Positions 45,256 through 60,200 of a stretch of DNA of 64,000 bases are shown here, piece by piece. The translations under genes and the position numbers were made by a program. The first letter of the stretch is position 1. Each line of letters starts with the position of its first letter. The notes beneath the pieces are model-generated. The model had not been told where the DNA came from and made no database searches. It was given only the letters and a program-made list of their open reading frames with translations. The DNA is from Cornus controversa. Its lineage: Eukaryota > Streptophyta > Magnoliopsida > Cornales > Cornaceae. Location: NCBI GenBank assembly GCA_026545225.1, contig CM048853.1, positions 48,781,755 to 48,845,754 on the forward strand, in the 5' to 3' direction.

Positions 45256-48200
45256 ATGAAGATTCCTTGTTGTTCGGTGTGTCAGAATCGATACAACGAG
45301 GAAGAGAGGTGTCCTCTGCTGCTTCAATGCGGCCATGGCTTCTGCAAAGAGTGTCTCTCTCGGATGTTCTCGGCGTCGTCGGACACCACCCTGTCGTGCC
45401 CTAGGTGCCGTCACATCTCCGTCGTCGGCAACTCCGTGCAAGCCCTCCGCAAGAACTATGCAATTCTCGCTTTAATCCATTCTTCTTTGAACTCGTCCTC
45501 GGCTTTCGACTGCGATTTCACCGACGAAGAGGAGGAGAACGATGAGGACGAGCTTGAGGACGACGACGAGGAGTCGAGGCGGCGCCGACGGTGCAGCCGC
45601 CAGTCTCACACTTCGAGTTCCGGGTGCGGTGGTGGTGGTGGTGCGATTATTGAGCTTGTTTCGCATCAGGACTTGAGGTTGATTCGGCTGATTGGGGAGG
45701 AAAGGAAGGCTGGGGTGGAAACGTGGTCGGCTGTGCTTTCGGGTGGGCCGGGACGGTGCCGCCACCGAGTGGCGGTGAAGAAGGTGGTGATCAGGGACGA
45801 CGATGCGGATTTGGTTTGGGTACAGAATCAGCTCGAGAATTTGAGGCGGGCGTCGATGTGGTGCCGGAATGTATGTACTTTCCATGGAGCTACGAGGACA
45901 GAGGATTGTCTGTCTCTTATAATGGATAAGTGTAGTGGGTCTGTTCAGACAGAGATGCAGCGGAATGAAGGACGACTCACTCTTGAGCAAATTCTCAGGT
46001 TTTCGTCTCTTTCAATCTGTATATGATTGTTCAATGTTCACATGTCTTTTACTTTGATGAACTTTGAAGGTTAAACATGCAATACTTACTTTTGTATGGA
46101 GTACTTCTGTAGACCAGCTCTGTTTTTCTTTTGGTCTTTGGACTTTGTAAATTTTGGATCTGGTGATTAGGCACGGACTTTTAGATAACAATTTGTTTGG
46201 ATTTGGGGTTGGATAATTTCTCAGTATACAATGTTGAACTTGCAAAAGCCCGGTTCAAGCACATGTTAGATTTTAGATACCTATTAGACTTAAAAAGTTT
46301 CAGTATATTTGGTTCTTTTAGGGGGAAAGAGAGAGATAACACATTCACTCATCCTTTATTTATGGTTTTGTGTTTGAATACAACGGCGAGATCTGCATGC
46401 ATAGTCACAGCAGCTGAAATTAATTGGGATATTTCTCCACCTAACTTTATTTTGCATGATTGCATACAGAGTTCATCATTTCTAAACTCTACTTCTATAA
46501 TTCAGTTGCTCTCCATAGATATCTTGTTTGCACTAGTTGTTCTAAATAGAAAAAAGAACAGTTAGCTGTAAATGGTGCAGTTAAGGGTTTTCTTATTATT
46601 GTTTGTCAACCACATAAGCCACTGCAATGTGTTATATTTTCTTCATTGCAAACTTCCTAAGTCACATGCTTAGTGTATCAAGCTAAACCTATCATTTGGG
46701 CTGGAGTGGATAAAAATTTGGTTTCTGTTACTTCCAACCTGTCCATGATCCTGCCATGATCACTACTCACTTCAGAAATCTAAATCGAGTAAAAACTTCA
46801 TAAGTCACATGCTTAGTGTATCAAGCTAAACCTATCATTTGGGCTGGAGTAGATAAAAATTTGGTTTCTGTTACTTCCAACCTGTCCGTGATCCTGCCAT
46901 GAAGTCATGAACACTCTCTTCAGAAATCTAAATTGAGTAATGTTGTGCCTATTGACCGACTAGATAGCAGGACTAGTAACTGGTCATTTCATCAGTCGAA
47001 TTTCATTCTAGTTATTGTTATTGTAAATGCTGTAAACATTATGAATGAAGTACTTGAATACTAATATGAATCTAAACTTATTATATTTCTCAAAAAGTGC
47101 TAAAAGCCCAAACGTGCATACCTTCTGTTTGTATTTTAATTAGGTGAACAAAGCAAGAATTTTTATCGAGTGCGCAAGGTCCAGAATTTTCTCAAAAATA
47201 TGTTTGAAATTGATTGAAAAGTAACTTATAGTGGGCTTAAGATTCTTCTGAATTATGGAATATATGCCTACATAACTTTTTATAGAGTGTAAGGCTTACT
47301 TAATGGCAAATATTGAGAGGGAAGAGAGGGGAAAACACTACTCAGAATTTCATAACTTCATGATAGAATGCTGGAGGTGAGGAGGGTTGGGAGATGGGGG
47401 AAGGTATCATCAACACCATATTTTACATGAGCTCTTCTAAATGCGTGAAACACTTGTATTTGAAACACGAAGCCTAAATATGCATGACATATGTAAATTG
47501 GCATGCCCTTATATGCATATATGATAATTCTATTTCACTATATAATTGTATATAAAGCTTTCATTTGATATTCTTTTATTACGTTTTTTTTTTGACAAGT
47601 AATATTGTATAAAAGTCCCTCAAACGGGGAGCGCATCCCAAAAGAATTACACAAGGACCAAAAAGGCCCCTAAGCTCTAAATTTGGCAAAAAATAAACTA
47701 TTTGCCCCAAAGATGTACAATTTCTCTGAATAACCCAACATAATAGAGAACAAAGAATAGAGTATTTCAAAGATCCAATAGGAGTCTCCTCACCTTTGAA
47801 AGATCTCCTATTGCGTTCCCTCCAAAGGCACCACCACACACACAAAGGTGCTACCCTCCAAAAAAAACCCTGGCTTGGGGGTCCACAATACACCTCTCCA
47901 AGCCTCTATCATACCTCTAGAAGACCTAGCATAACCCATTGAACTTCGAACAATGCTAGGAGCAACCCCCAACAGCCACGAGCCACTGGGCAATGCAACA
48001 AAAGATGATCCACCGACCCTTCATCCGTCCTGCACATGCAACACTAGTTAACAATGATGTGTCTTCTCCTCTTCAAATTGTCCCGCGTCAAGATCTTTTC
48101 CAAAATATCTGTCCAAGCAAAGAAAGCCACTTTAGGAGGAGCCTTAGTGTGCCACACAACTTTCCACCGGAAGCCCGACCCCGAAGAATCCTCAAAGCTC

Positions 48201-51200
48201 CTATAGAAAGATCGGACATCAAACCTCCCCTGAGAGGAAGGTACCCAAATCAAAGAGTCTGACCTGCCACCAACCACCTCGTCGCGATAAAGCGTCTCCA
48301 AGAACCCAATAAGTGAAGTGACGGACATCGAACCTCCCCTGAGAGGAAGGTACCCAAATCAAAGAGTCTGACCTGCCACCAACCACCTCTTGGTGATAAA
48401 GCGTCTCCAAGAACCAACAAGTGAAGTGACAATGTTGGACATTATTGTCACATAAAATAATCATTGTATCTTATAAAATAAAAAAATATGAATATTTAAA
48501 TGTGTCCTTGTGTCTTTGGATTAGGGTATTTGATAATTGCTGACACTTTGACACATACATCCGTGACAACCGTTTCCATGTAACATATGACATCTTTATG
48601 AACCTAAATTTCATTTTTGGGCCTTAGTGGGTTGTATAGATAGGGATGGGAAAAAAATTGTATTTAATTTGACTGAAGAGTTCAAACTATATTCTGTGAT
48701 TTCTATATTACAGAGATTCAGCTGGCTTTGTATATATCTGAAGCTTCACTATTTTATCAACAAGGTATCACAAAGATTCGGGGTTAGAGTCGCTGGGTAT
48801 TTATCTTTATGGAGGGGATAAGGGATAATACTGCTTCCAGTTCTCCCCGAAGTGCACATGTCAAATTTTTACTGGACCATGTATTAATTATGGAATGAAA
48901 TACTCGCTGATCTCAAATTTAAAATTTATGATATGGAGGGAATAAGGGATAATACTGCTTCCATATTTAACAAAAAAATACTTGCTGATTTCAAATTTAT
49001 GATAGCTGAGATTAGAGTCTGACGCTCTAAATTGTCTTGATTTGTTGTGTGTTCTGTGATTGTAGATATGGGGCAGACATTGCTCGGGGGGTAGCTGAGC
49101 TACATGCAGCAGGTGTTGTTTGTATGAACCTAAAACCATCCAATCTTCTCTTGGATGTAAATGGTCATGCTGTGGTTTCTGATTATGGACTTCCATTAAT
49201 TTTAAAGAAAACTGCCTGCCGAAAGGCACGGTTGGAGTGTGATTCCTCAAGGCTTCATTCATGCATGGATTGTACAATGCTCAGTCCGAACTACACAGCG
49301 CCAGAGGCATGGGAGCCAGTGAAGAAATCACTGAATCTTTTCTGGGATGATGCCATTGGCATCTCTGTAGAGTCCGACGCCTGGAGCTTTGGCTGTACGT
49401 TGGTAGAAATGTGTACTGGCACCATCCCGTATGTGAAGTAGCTCTTAGTTTTTTCTTTTATAACTATTTCCCTCATAATGATGATATTGATTAATCAGAA
49501 TTGACATTCTCTGTGCAGATGGGCTGGCTTAAGTTCAGAGGAAATCTATCGGGCTGTTATCAAGGGTCGAAAACAACCTCCACAATATGCAAGTGTAGTA
49601 GGTGTTGGTATACCAGGGGAATTGTGGAAGATGATTGGTGAATGCCTACAGTTCAAGGCATCTAAAAGACCATCTTTTAGTGCGATGTTAGCAATATTCC
49701 TTCGCCACTTGCAAGGAATACCTCGGAGCCCTACTGCAAGCCCTGATAAGTAAGAATTTTTAACTGCTACCTTCTCTCATCATCCTTCTCTTATAGATTA
49801 GACATGTTGATCATTGTCGTAGTGGCATCTACTAAGCACTTGGTCTGATTTTTGGAGTAAGAATTAAAGTAGCAACCATATATGTTGTGATGTTGGTTTT
49901 CTACACATTCCTCGGATTTCTTTCATGTGTTGTATGACATATTTGTGTGTTTCTATATCATTGTTTGTTCTGATATTTTTATCGTGCCTTATTGGTTTCT
50001 GAGAATATGTATACATGCTTTATGTGGCAATACAGTGAATTTGCCAATTGCTCCAGGGCAAGTGTGACGAAGCCATCTCCTTCATCTAATTTGGAGGTCT
50101 TCCAGGATAATCCAAAACTGCTACATGGTCTTGTATCTGAAGCCAATGTGGATGGTGTTAGGTCAATCACTTTGCTGTAGATTTCTTTTAGATTTTCACT
50201 AAAAAAATCTTTTGCTTAATCTTTCGTATTATGTACCCCATAATTAATGCAGGGAGTTGCTTGTAAAGGTTGCATCAGGAAACAATGGCAGCTCACTATG
50301 TTCACTCCTAGAAGCACAGAACGCTGATGGTCAGACTGCCCTCCACCTGGCTTGTAGACGGGGTAGTGTGGAGCTTGTTGAGGTCATTTTGGAGTACAAA
50401 GAGGCAAATGTGGATGTTTTAGACAAAGATGGGGATCCTCCTCTTGTGTTTGCTTTGGCAGCTGGATCCCCAGAGTGTGTTCGTGCTCTTATCAGAAGAC
50501 ATGCTAATGTCAGGTCTAGGTTGAGGGAAGGCTTTGGTCCATCTGTTGCTCATGTCTGTGCCTACCATGGCCAACCAGATTGCATGCGTGTAAGTGTTCT
50601 ATTAACCTGGAGTTTATGCAAGTACACACATATGTTTATATACTTCTAATATTTTAGAAAGAAAAAAACGTAGGATATTCAAGTAGAGGAAGGATGAGGA
50701 ATTTTAAATGAAAAAAAGTAGAGGAACAAATGACCCAAAACTGTAATGGGGAAAGAGGAATGAGGCTAAAGGTCATAGGCCCACTGAACCAACACAAAGG
50801 AATTCATGGGGTTAAAGATGTCTTCTGATTGCTTTTTTTTTGCTTCTTCTACTTTTAAAAAAGTTTCTTCTTTGACATGTTTATTAATGATACAGGAGTT
50901 ACTGTTAGCTGGAGCTGATCCAAATGCAGTGGATGATGAAGGTGAATCTGTCCTACATAGAGCTGTTGCCAAGAATTATACTGACTGTGCTCTTGTCATA
51001 TTGGAACACGGGGGATGCAAATCGATGGCTATCCTAAATTCCAAAAATTTGACGTACGCACATTAAATGAGCCAGTTTGAGTATTTTGTCCTTTGTTATT
51101 TTGCTACACATCTATTTGTAGGCTTCTCAGGAAGTACCATTGAATTAGTCTTACAATTCTCCTTGGTGCTTTGCTTTCTCAGATTTCTAACGTTTTCACT

Positions 51201-54200
51201 TTAATGAAATCATCAATGAACCTTTCGAAAAAAAAATCACTAATGAATAATGATTTTCTATCTATTTCATTGCAGATCCGATTGCAATTTATTTAGATTG
51301 TGCATTTGACTCTTATGATTATAATCTTTTGAGCATGCCATCTTTCTTGTTCTCTTCTTGTTTCATCTATTTCCTTTATAGGCTGCACATTTTGAATTTT
51401 TTGATGTGACAGACCTCTGCACTTGTGCGTAGCAACATGGAATCTGACTGTTGTCAGAAAATGGGTGGAACTTGCATCTATAAAAGAGATTGCTGATGCT
51501 ATTGATATACCGAGTCCAGTTGGCACTGCAGTGTGTATGGCAGCTACCTTAAAGAAAGATCATGAAGTTGGTAAAATTTGGATCTGATGATATTGGGTTT
51601 ATTTGATCATTATATGACAAAAAATATTTCTTATTTAAAATAAGTAGTGTTTAGTTGCATGATACCATTTTTTCTATTCTTTTGAAATTAATTTCCTCTT
51701 TTTGCTTCAGTAACTTGACCAATTGACTTTGTATGTGATTGTAGAGGGCAGAGAACTGGTAAGAATACTGCTTGCTGCTGGAGCAGATCCAACTGCCCAA
51801 GATACCCAAAATGGGCGAACAGCTCTGCACACGGCTGCTATGGTTAATGATGTTGAGTTAGTCAAGGTAAGCTCAATAGCTTCCCTAGTACTTGATGTGA
51901 GTGCAAAACTCCTTGATGTAGGTTAACCATAGTTTTAATTGCATTTGGTGCAGATCTCAATACTCAAATCTGGAAATTTTCAGTTCGTTCTTTTTTATTC
52001 TTTTCTGAACTAATTACCATTTTTCAACCCATTGTGTAGATTATTCTCGATTCTGGAGTTGATGTGAATATTAGGAATGTGCACAATACCATACCTCTTC
52101 ATGTAGCATTGGCCAGAGGTGCAAAATCATGTGTTGGATTGCTTTTATCTGCTGGTGCAAATTGTAATTTACAGGTATCTATTTTTTGACTTAAAATTTA
52201 TTATTTCTAGTATCTGAGCAATTGTTTTTCTGAAATCAATACTCAACTTGTATTTGTTTATGCAATTGCAATATTTAGTTGGAAGATTTACTGTGTGTGA
52301 TGCTCAATGACATCCTATATGTTGTGTACATGCTGGGTTAATAAATTATATTGTTTTAGTTACATAATCAGGGTGGTCTTTTGCCCTCTTTTGCTGATAC
52401 CTGATACTTGAGAGAGAGAGAGAGAGATGGCCTCCATTACCTCCCTAGAATAATCCACCTCAAAGCCCTCCGTGAACATCCTGTATCACCCCCTCTCTGA
52501 ATCTGAGGCACCGTATCCTGTCTGTCAACTGGAACTCTTGAAAGACCTGAGAAAGTAAGCAAGGGCCCTTATCACAGCAATGATTGATCCAGAACTGAAC
52601 CCATTGTCCATTACCCACTTAAAAAATTACATGATTTGATAGTTCATCCCACTTCTCCACACACTCGCACCTTACTTGATTTGGACCTTCCTGGTATGCT
52701 GTCTGTCCTCACACTTCTAGACTTCCCTCTACAAACCTCAACAAACTACTACTGTATGACACATACCTTGATGGCCCTTCTCAAGCAAAAGCTTGTTTGA
52801 ATAGGCCAAAGTTCCCATCACCCAATCATTTGACCCTCACATGGACACAAGCTGACTTCCATTCCATTGGTGATATTTGAATTCATCCTCAGTATCAGCC
52901 ACAAAAGTTCTTTTCAACCTTTTCCAATCTCTTCACAGTTAAGGCTGAAATTAGGAAGAAAGACATAAATGGTGGACAGTCTGGATAATGAACTCTTTAT
53001 TAGGTAAGCCTATTCCCTGTATACAGATACATCTGCTTCTGATCTGTCAATTGCCTCTCAAACATCTCAATGATCTTATTACAAATGGCTGAGATCCTGA
53101 ACGAAAGACCTGAGAAATTTAAATAGGTAACTAGGGGTGTTCCCTCTTTGCACCCTAGAATGGCTACAAAGCTACACACCTTGTCTACCTCTCCAACTAG
53201 AGTCAAGTCTCTTTTAGCTGAATTGGTCCCCAGGCCAGACAATGCCTAAAAAGGCAGAAGAATGTATTTGAGCAACTTCAGCCAATTCTTACTTGCCTCC
53301 ATAGACCACAAAACTTTTCATCATCATCTAAAGTGTGATTGTTGGGGGACTACCTATAACTAAATATTTCAGTATGTCTCTATCGGCCTTCCCTGTTATT
53401 TGGTTGGAAGCCTCCATCACCATAATGAAAGGTAAGGAGGAGAGAGGATCCTGTGAGTAGGCCCTCAAATTCCTGAAGAAAGATGCTGGAGTGTAAGTGC
53501 AGAATTCAATCCACTGTCTCTGCTTCTACATAAAACCCATCCTTTCCATAATGTGTGATGAGAAACCCCCAATTTTCATGGTAATTAGCCATTTTGGTGC
53601 TCAATTTGCAAATGATCCCAACATACTGCTCCTACTTCTCGAGTTTAAACACTAATTAAAAAAAAAGACGCTTAAAAATATTAGTACCTATAACCCTTCC
53701 TAACCAAAGAGTATAGACTTCCACAATGAGATTTTACGAACTCCCAACTAGGCTGACTGGTCGTAAATCCTTCAAATCTACCACTCCCCCTTCTATAGTA
53801 TCAGTGCAATGAACGAGGCATTCAGTCTCTGCTTAAATCACCCGTCTTGTGGATGTGATTAATGGCCATCATAAAAAAATTCTTGTTACTGCTCCTTTCT
53901 TCAGTTAGAGGGCTCCAACTAATCTTCTGTATAAGAGCAATCCTATCTAGTGCTGCCTAGATTCCTCCTTTCTCGCTGCCTCTAATGCACACAACCCTGG
54001 TGTCTCTTCTTTTCCATTTTAAAGCTTTGATCTGGCCACCAACTTTATTCCACTTCTTAGTCCACATTAGCAAACTCAACTTGTATGCCAACACAAAGCT
54101 TGTAGTGCCGCCACCTGTACGACTCCTGCAGCCTCTAACCATCCTCTGAACAATTCTGTTTTGAGCCACATCTTGAATCTGCAGTGCAGGAACCTTGCTT

Positions 54201-57200
54201 CTTTAGAGTTTTCAAGTGTTTTGAGCGGAGTGGGTAAATGATTTCTTTAAGATTTGTGTGACTTCAACATGCAGGGAGGAGGATGGATTGAGGTGGAAAT
54301 GCTTTATGAATAAGTTCGCTGAGATTTTATTAAGTGGATTGCTGGACAGGAGCGCTAAGTTTTTCCTTGAAAGGATATAAGGTTTGCAGGTGCCTCCCAT
54401 AAAGTCTTCTTTTAATTAGATTACCCAGTTCGAATGTATTTACATAAGATAAATAGTAGTTTGAGACTACATCTTTAGCCCATCACATATATTTTTCTGA
54501 CCGTTCGAATAATAAATTTAGGGGCCATTGCTTGGTGCACTTGTAAAGTGCTCCGGTTGTCAAGTGTGAGAGCACGGGTTCAAATCTCGAGAGCAGTTAC
54601 TTTGTGCTAATAATGCCAAAGGTTAGGTTTGTATCCGGTCCACTCCTCCCAGCACCCACAATTAATGGGGACCACAATGGATAATGACCCTTTTATTTTC
54701 AAGTTAATAGATAGAAATGGTAAACTGACATGGAAAATTATGTATATCAGCACACCAAATATAAAAAAAGTGAAGCAGCTCATAGACTAGGGCTATGCTA
54801 ATCTACATAATTACTAAAAAGAAAAGAGACAATTGTTAATTTTGAAATTTTATTGACCAAAAACTTGCATAAAAATCTTTTTTTACTTGCAAAAAAATTG
54901 TAGAAAAAAGATAACATGTTCTCATAAATAAAATTTAATTTGCATTTATTTATGTGATAGAATTTTTTCGAGGTGAAGTAAATCCCGTTATGCACATGGA
55001 GGTCCAGCTACTTCGTACAAATATGCCCATTGTCCCCTTATAATTAAGCATATGATTTATCTTTCCAATAACATTGAAGTTTTTCCATAATCAGACGTAG
55101 AGAATTTGTGAGCCTTCTTCTCTAGACTGAGGCTGCACTGTTCTTTATACTTGGTCAACATATGATTGAATTCATAATCATTCAATTCTATCTGCACCTT
55201 AGAAAAAATCATACTTGAAGTGAAAAGGATACCTTGTCACCCTTATTGCAATGTTTTGGGAACAAAAAACTATTTACTATTAGAAAGATGGGGAAAGAAT
55301 GAAATTGTGTTGCGATTCCTTTAGCTCTATGTGTGTTTGTCTACATATATATTTCTCTGGTCAGTTCACAGATATAAGGTTTCTCAAACTGGTATTGTTC
55401 ATGAATGATACATCAAAATGTGAGGTTTCTTTTCTTCTTCTTTTTCTTTTTTTGCTTTCCATATATCAACCAATGTATCTTCCTTTTGCTATCCATTTAT
55501 ATGCAATTTGTTTGCTCACTATTGGCAGGATGATGAAGGTGACACTGCTTTCCATATTGCAGCTGATTCAGCAAAGATGATACGTGAAAATCTTGAATGG
55601 ATCGTTGTTATGCTTAGGTGTCCAGATGCTGCTGTTGAAGTTAGGAATCACAGGCAAGTACCTGATCATAAAATCACTTCTTCGTGTGGCCTGGCTGCCT
55701 CTTCTTTAATTATAACTGTCATCCTTTTCCATTTTCAAAGCCTACATGCAGTTTTGAAATGGTGCCCCAAGATGTGTGCTGTTGAACTTTGTTATACTAA
55801 TGTATTTATTATGGGTATCAGTGGTAAGACATTACGTGATTTTTTGGAGGCCCTTCCACGGGAATGGATTTCTGAAGATTTGATGGAGGCACTCGTGGAT
55901 AAGGGAGTTCATTTATCACCTACAGTGTGAGTAAAAAATTACATCAGTGTTGCCATAGCCTTTTTATTGCTTTATCATCAATTTTAACATGCATACTTGT
56001 TTGTGATTACTGTATATTCTAACCTCTGTATATGTAAATGGCATTTAGGTATCAAATAGGGGACTGGGTGAAATTTAAAAGAAGTGTGACAACTCCCACT
56101 TATGGCTGGCAAGGTGCAAAACATAAGAGTGTTGGTTTTGTGCAAAATGTCCCGGACAAGGACAATTTGATTGTGTCATTTTGTTCTGGAGAAGCTCGTG
56201 TTCTTGCAAATGAAGTTATAAAAGTTATTCCGTTGGACAGGGGACAGCATGTGCAAGTTAAAGCAGATATCAAAGAGCCAAGGTTTGTTTGACTTGCTTT
56301 AACTATTTCTGGCTACATTGCTGCTTAGGTGATGGGTTATTTGTAGTTATAGGGTACATTGTACCACACATTGACTATGACCCAAAGTTGTTGTATGCTT
56401 GTTAATCATTAAAATACAAATTTATGTTAATCAGCTGCAACATATATCTGTTTATTGCAAGCTTGTTAATTTTATAATGATAAATTACTACTTTTTAAGA
56501 AAAACATATAATTTGCACAATCTAGCCCTTTGATAAAATTCCGGACTTGATTCTTATGAGAAGGGGAAATAAAAATATTGTTGGATGGGTTCCTTGATTT
56601 AATTGGTAAAAATGTTGTAAAAACTAAAAACCTATGTAGGCTGTGGATCTGAATCCTTTTGATGTCCAAAGTGTTATAGGGCAGAAGAAATTCTGAAAGT
56701 TTGGACATTTAGCTAAAATTAATGATATAGATTATGCAAAAAACAGCATGGTATTGAAAATAGGAAGAAATTAATTTTGAAATGGTGTATGTGCATCAGA
56801 TATTGTTAGGGCCTAATCAATGAGATGTTGACCTCATATATTTACCATTAGCTTCAAGCTTGAGTTGTCATGCACATCAATTCGCACCTTCGGAACACCA
56901 ACTCAAATTTAATTTATGCATATTGCCAAATCCTTTTACAGAAATTAAATTCTTGGAAAATTTATTTGTCAATTCGCACCTTCTGAACCCCAACTCTACT
57001 TTGATTGTCAGCATATTGCCAAATCCTTGTACTGAAAATCAATTTCTTGGAAAAATTTATTGAGGTCATTGTTCCCATGGTTGTTATTTTTTATTTATTT
57101 ATTTATTTATTTATATTTGTATCAAAGATCCTCAACTGCCTTTCACTGTTACTAAATTCTGGTCTCACAAAAAATGAGAGGAAAGTTGATATTCTAGTAA

Positions 57201-60200
57201 GATTAGGAATTTTGAGATTTTCTTTTCTTTCCTTCCTCTGAGGTATCATGAAACCCTCATGTTTGATCATGATGCTGAATTAACTGTCTATTTTTTCATT
57301 AGGTGTGCTAACCTAAGCTCTTAGCTATTAATTTGTCTATACTCTCGAGTTTGTGTTCCCCTCTCTTGATTCTGTTTCTTTTTTTAGCATTTGAGTGATA
57401 TTGCTTGAAACCCTTGGTCTGGTCGCACAAAGACCTTAGACAACAGATTAGGCTTCATGAGATGATCTAAAGTTCTCTATTGATTACCTATCTGACAAAC
57501 CCTCAACCTCATATCAGGCTCCTTTACATATATCTTAGTTGTCAAAACGTGGTTCAAGTTAGAAGCAGGAAAGGATAACAGCCAATTTCAAGGGATGTAG
57601 AGTAACTGAAGGTCTTCTTATCTCTGTGGCAGTTGCCTCCTGTTACGTGTGCAATTAGAGTGGACATAACAACATTTTACACTCGTCAAAAAAAAAAAAT
57701 TTACACTTGGTAACATCTGGTGCAGTCCCTTGTTTTAGTTCTCATTTGGAAGAATAATTTCTATGTTTGTGCCAATAATATTTATGGTTCATGCCTGCAA
57801 CAACTCTTGGTTGCTCTTTTTTTTTATAAATAAAAATAAAAAACTAATTGTAATAGTTATTAGAATATTGGCATTTTCTGAAGTATAAGTTATTAAAGGC
57901 GTGCTTTCAGTCAGCTTCAGATGAGATTCTCAAGTTCAATGCATGATGAAAGAATATGATAAATGATCTGGTTTCATTATTAGGTTTGGTTGGCGTGGTC
58001 AATCACGTGATATCATTGGAACTGTTCTATGTGTTGATGATGATGGGATTCTACGTGTTGGCTTTCCTGGAGCATCCAGAGGATGGAAAGCTGATCCTGC
58101 TGAAATGGAGAGGGTTGAAGAATTCAAGGTTGGGGACTGGGTTCGTATTCGCCCCACTCTTACCATGGCTAAGCATGGATTAGGAGCTGTAACACCAGGC
58201 AGCATTGGTATAGTGTACTGTATTAGACCAGATAACAGTCTGTTGTTAGAATTGAGTTACCTTCCAAATCCATGGCATTGTGAACCGGAGGAGGTTGAGC
58301 CTGTTGTCCCGTTCAGGGTAAGAGTTCTTTTTTTTTTTTCCTTTCTTTCTTTCTCCATCTCGTTGCTGTTTTTGTTGTTGTTGTTGTGGTAGGTAAATCA
58401 CAGGCACCCATTATAATCCCACTGGGGACTCAGACCCTCAACCTTCCATTTGGAAGGAGGAGGAGATACTACTTGGGCTAAACCTTTGGTGGATAATTAA
58501 TAGTGAAATCGTTGGGATGTTGGCTTTCTTGCATAAGTAATTGGTTGTCTCTTTTCATTGTTTTACATTTTAACGATGATGTAGTATATGATTTTTACAG
58601 ATTGGTGATCGGGTTTGTGTGAAGCGCTCGGTTGCAGAGCCCAGATATGCTTGGGGTGGTGAGACCCATCATAGTGTTGGAAGAATAAGTGAGATAGAGA
58701 GTGATGGTCTCCTGATAATTGAAATCCCAAATCGCCCAATACCATGGCAAGCTGATCCTTCTGACATGGAAAAGGTGGAGGATTTCAAGGTAATTTTTGT
58801 CCAATTTATTAATTTAAATATTATTTGGCATTTATGGTTCACAATAAAATATCCTCTCTGTATTCATAAATGAGCAGGTTGGGGATTGGGTTAAAGTAAA
58901 ACCTTCAGTCTCTTCTCCAAAATATGGATGGGAGGACGTCACAAGGAACAGTATTGGGATAATTCATAGTTTGGAAGAAGATGGTGATATGGGGGTTGCG
59001 TTTTGCTTCAGGAGCAAGCCTTTTTGTTGTTCAGTAACGGATATGGAGAAGGTGCCTCCTTTTGAAGTGGGACAAGAAATTCATGTGATGCCTTCGATAG
59101 TTCAGCCACGGCTTGGATGGTCAAATGAAACTCCTGCTTCTGTTGGAAAAATTGCGAGAATTGATATGGATGGGGCTCTAAATGTAAGCATTCTCTATTT
59201 CTTATCTTTCATCTCATGTCAAAGTTGTTTCTCTCTAGTGCACTACCACCAACCCATTTGGGAACACATTCTGCGAATTATGTTGCAGGTTGCTGGTACC
59301 CTTTCACTGAAAAAGAGAACCTTTTTTTTTCTTCTGCCCTACCTTCCGCCTGGATTTGTTAATATATTTTCTAATATTTGTTGATGCCCCCATGGTTAAA
59401 TGGTGCACTGTGATTGGCAAGTGCAACTACTCATAGGAGCACAGCCCTCATGTATTTGTGAAGTATGGATACAGAGATGGAATATGGTTGATAAATTCTG
59501 AGGAAATAGAATAAATTTACCACAGAGGCACACTTTATATATAAATTTATATTTACATAATTATTATATTTTCAAACAATCATTTATTATGATAAGCAAT
59601 CAATTTTATAAACTTGTCAAATATTCCGAGTTTCTAGCCTTTTTTTTGTGTGTAATTTTGTTATTATTAATTTTGATTTATTATCATTTTTGGGTTGGTT
59701 GGGGCTGGAATCTAAACCTACTGTCTTATTGTATACTTGAAATGATGTATAGCATTACTTTTTATGTCTTGTACTCGTCCAAGACAAAATGAAAAATACA
59801 TCGAAAATATTATTTTCAAATTACATAAAAGTATAGGACCCGAATATAGAAGTGAGAAGCAGTGGCATTTAATGCAAAAGTAATATAGATTTGCTTTTAA
59901 GTTTCATCCCTAAGGGCTAGCTCTATGGCCTCATCAATTTAAGGGTGCACAAAGAACAGGTGGAACCGGAACCGTAACTGAACCGAACAGAACCGTTCAC
60001 TACGGTTCCAGTTCTAAATTTTTGGATCTGTTCGCTACGGTTCCGGTTCCAAGTCAAGGAACCGGAACCGTTGGAAAAAAAATATAAAATATATAAATGA
60101 ATAATAATGGCTTCTAAGTTCTAGTGTTCTATATAAATATATATATATATATAAAGTATAAAATATATATAAATAAATACTAATACCTTCTAAATTCTAG

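Noticed and set aside
45472-45990. 172-codon minus-strand frame opposite KEG exon 1
   Set aside because: It is a shadow of GC-rich coding sequence. The plus strand has RING and kinase motifs.
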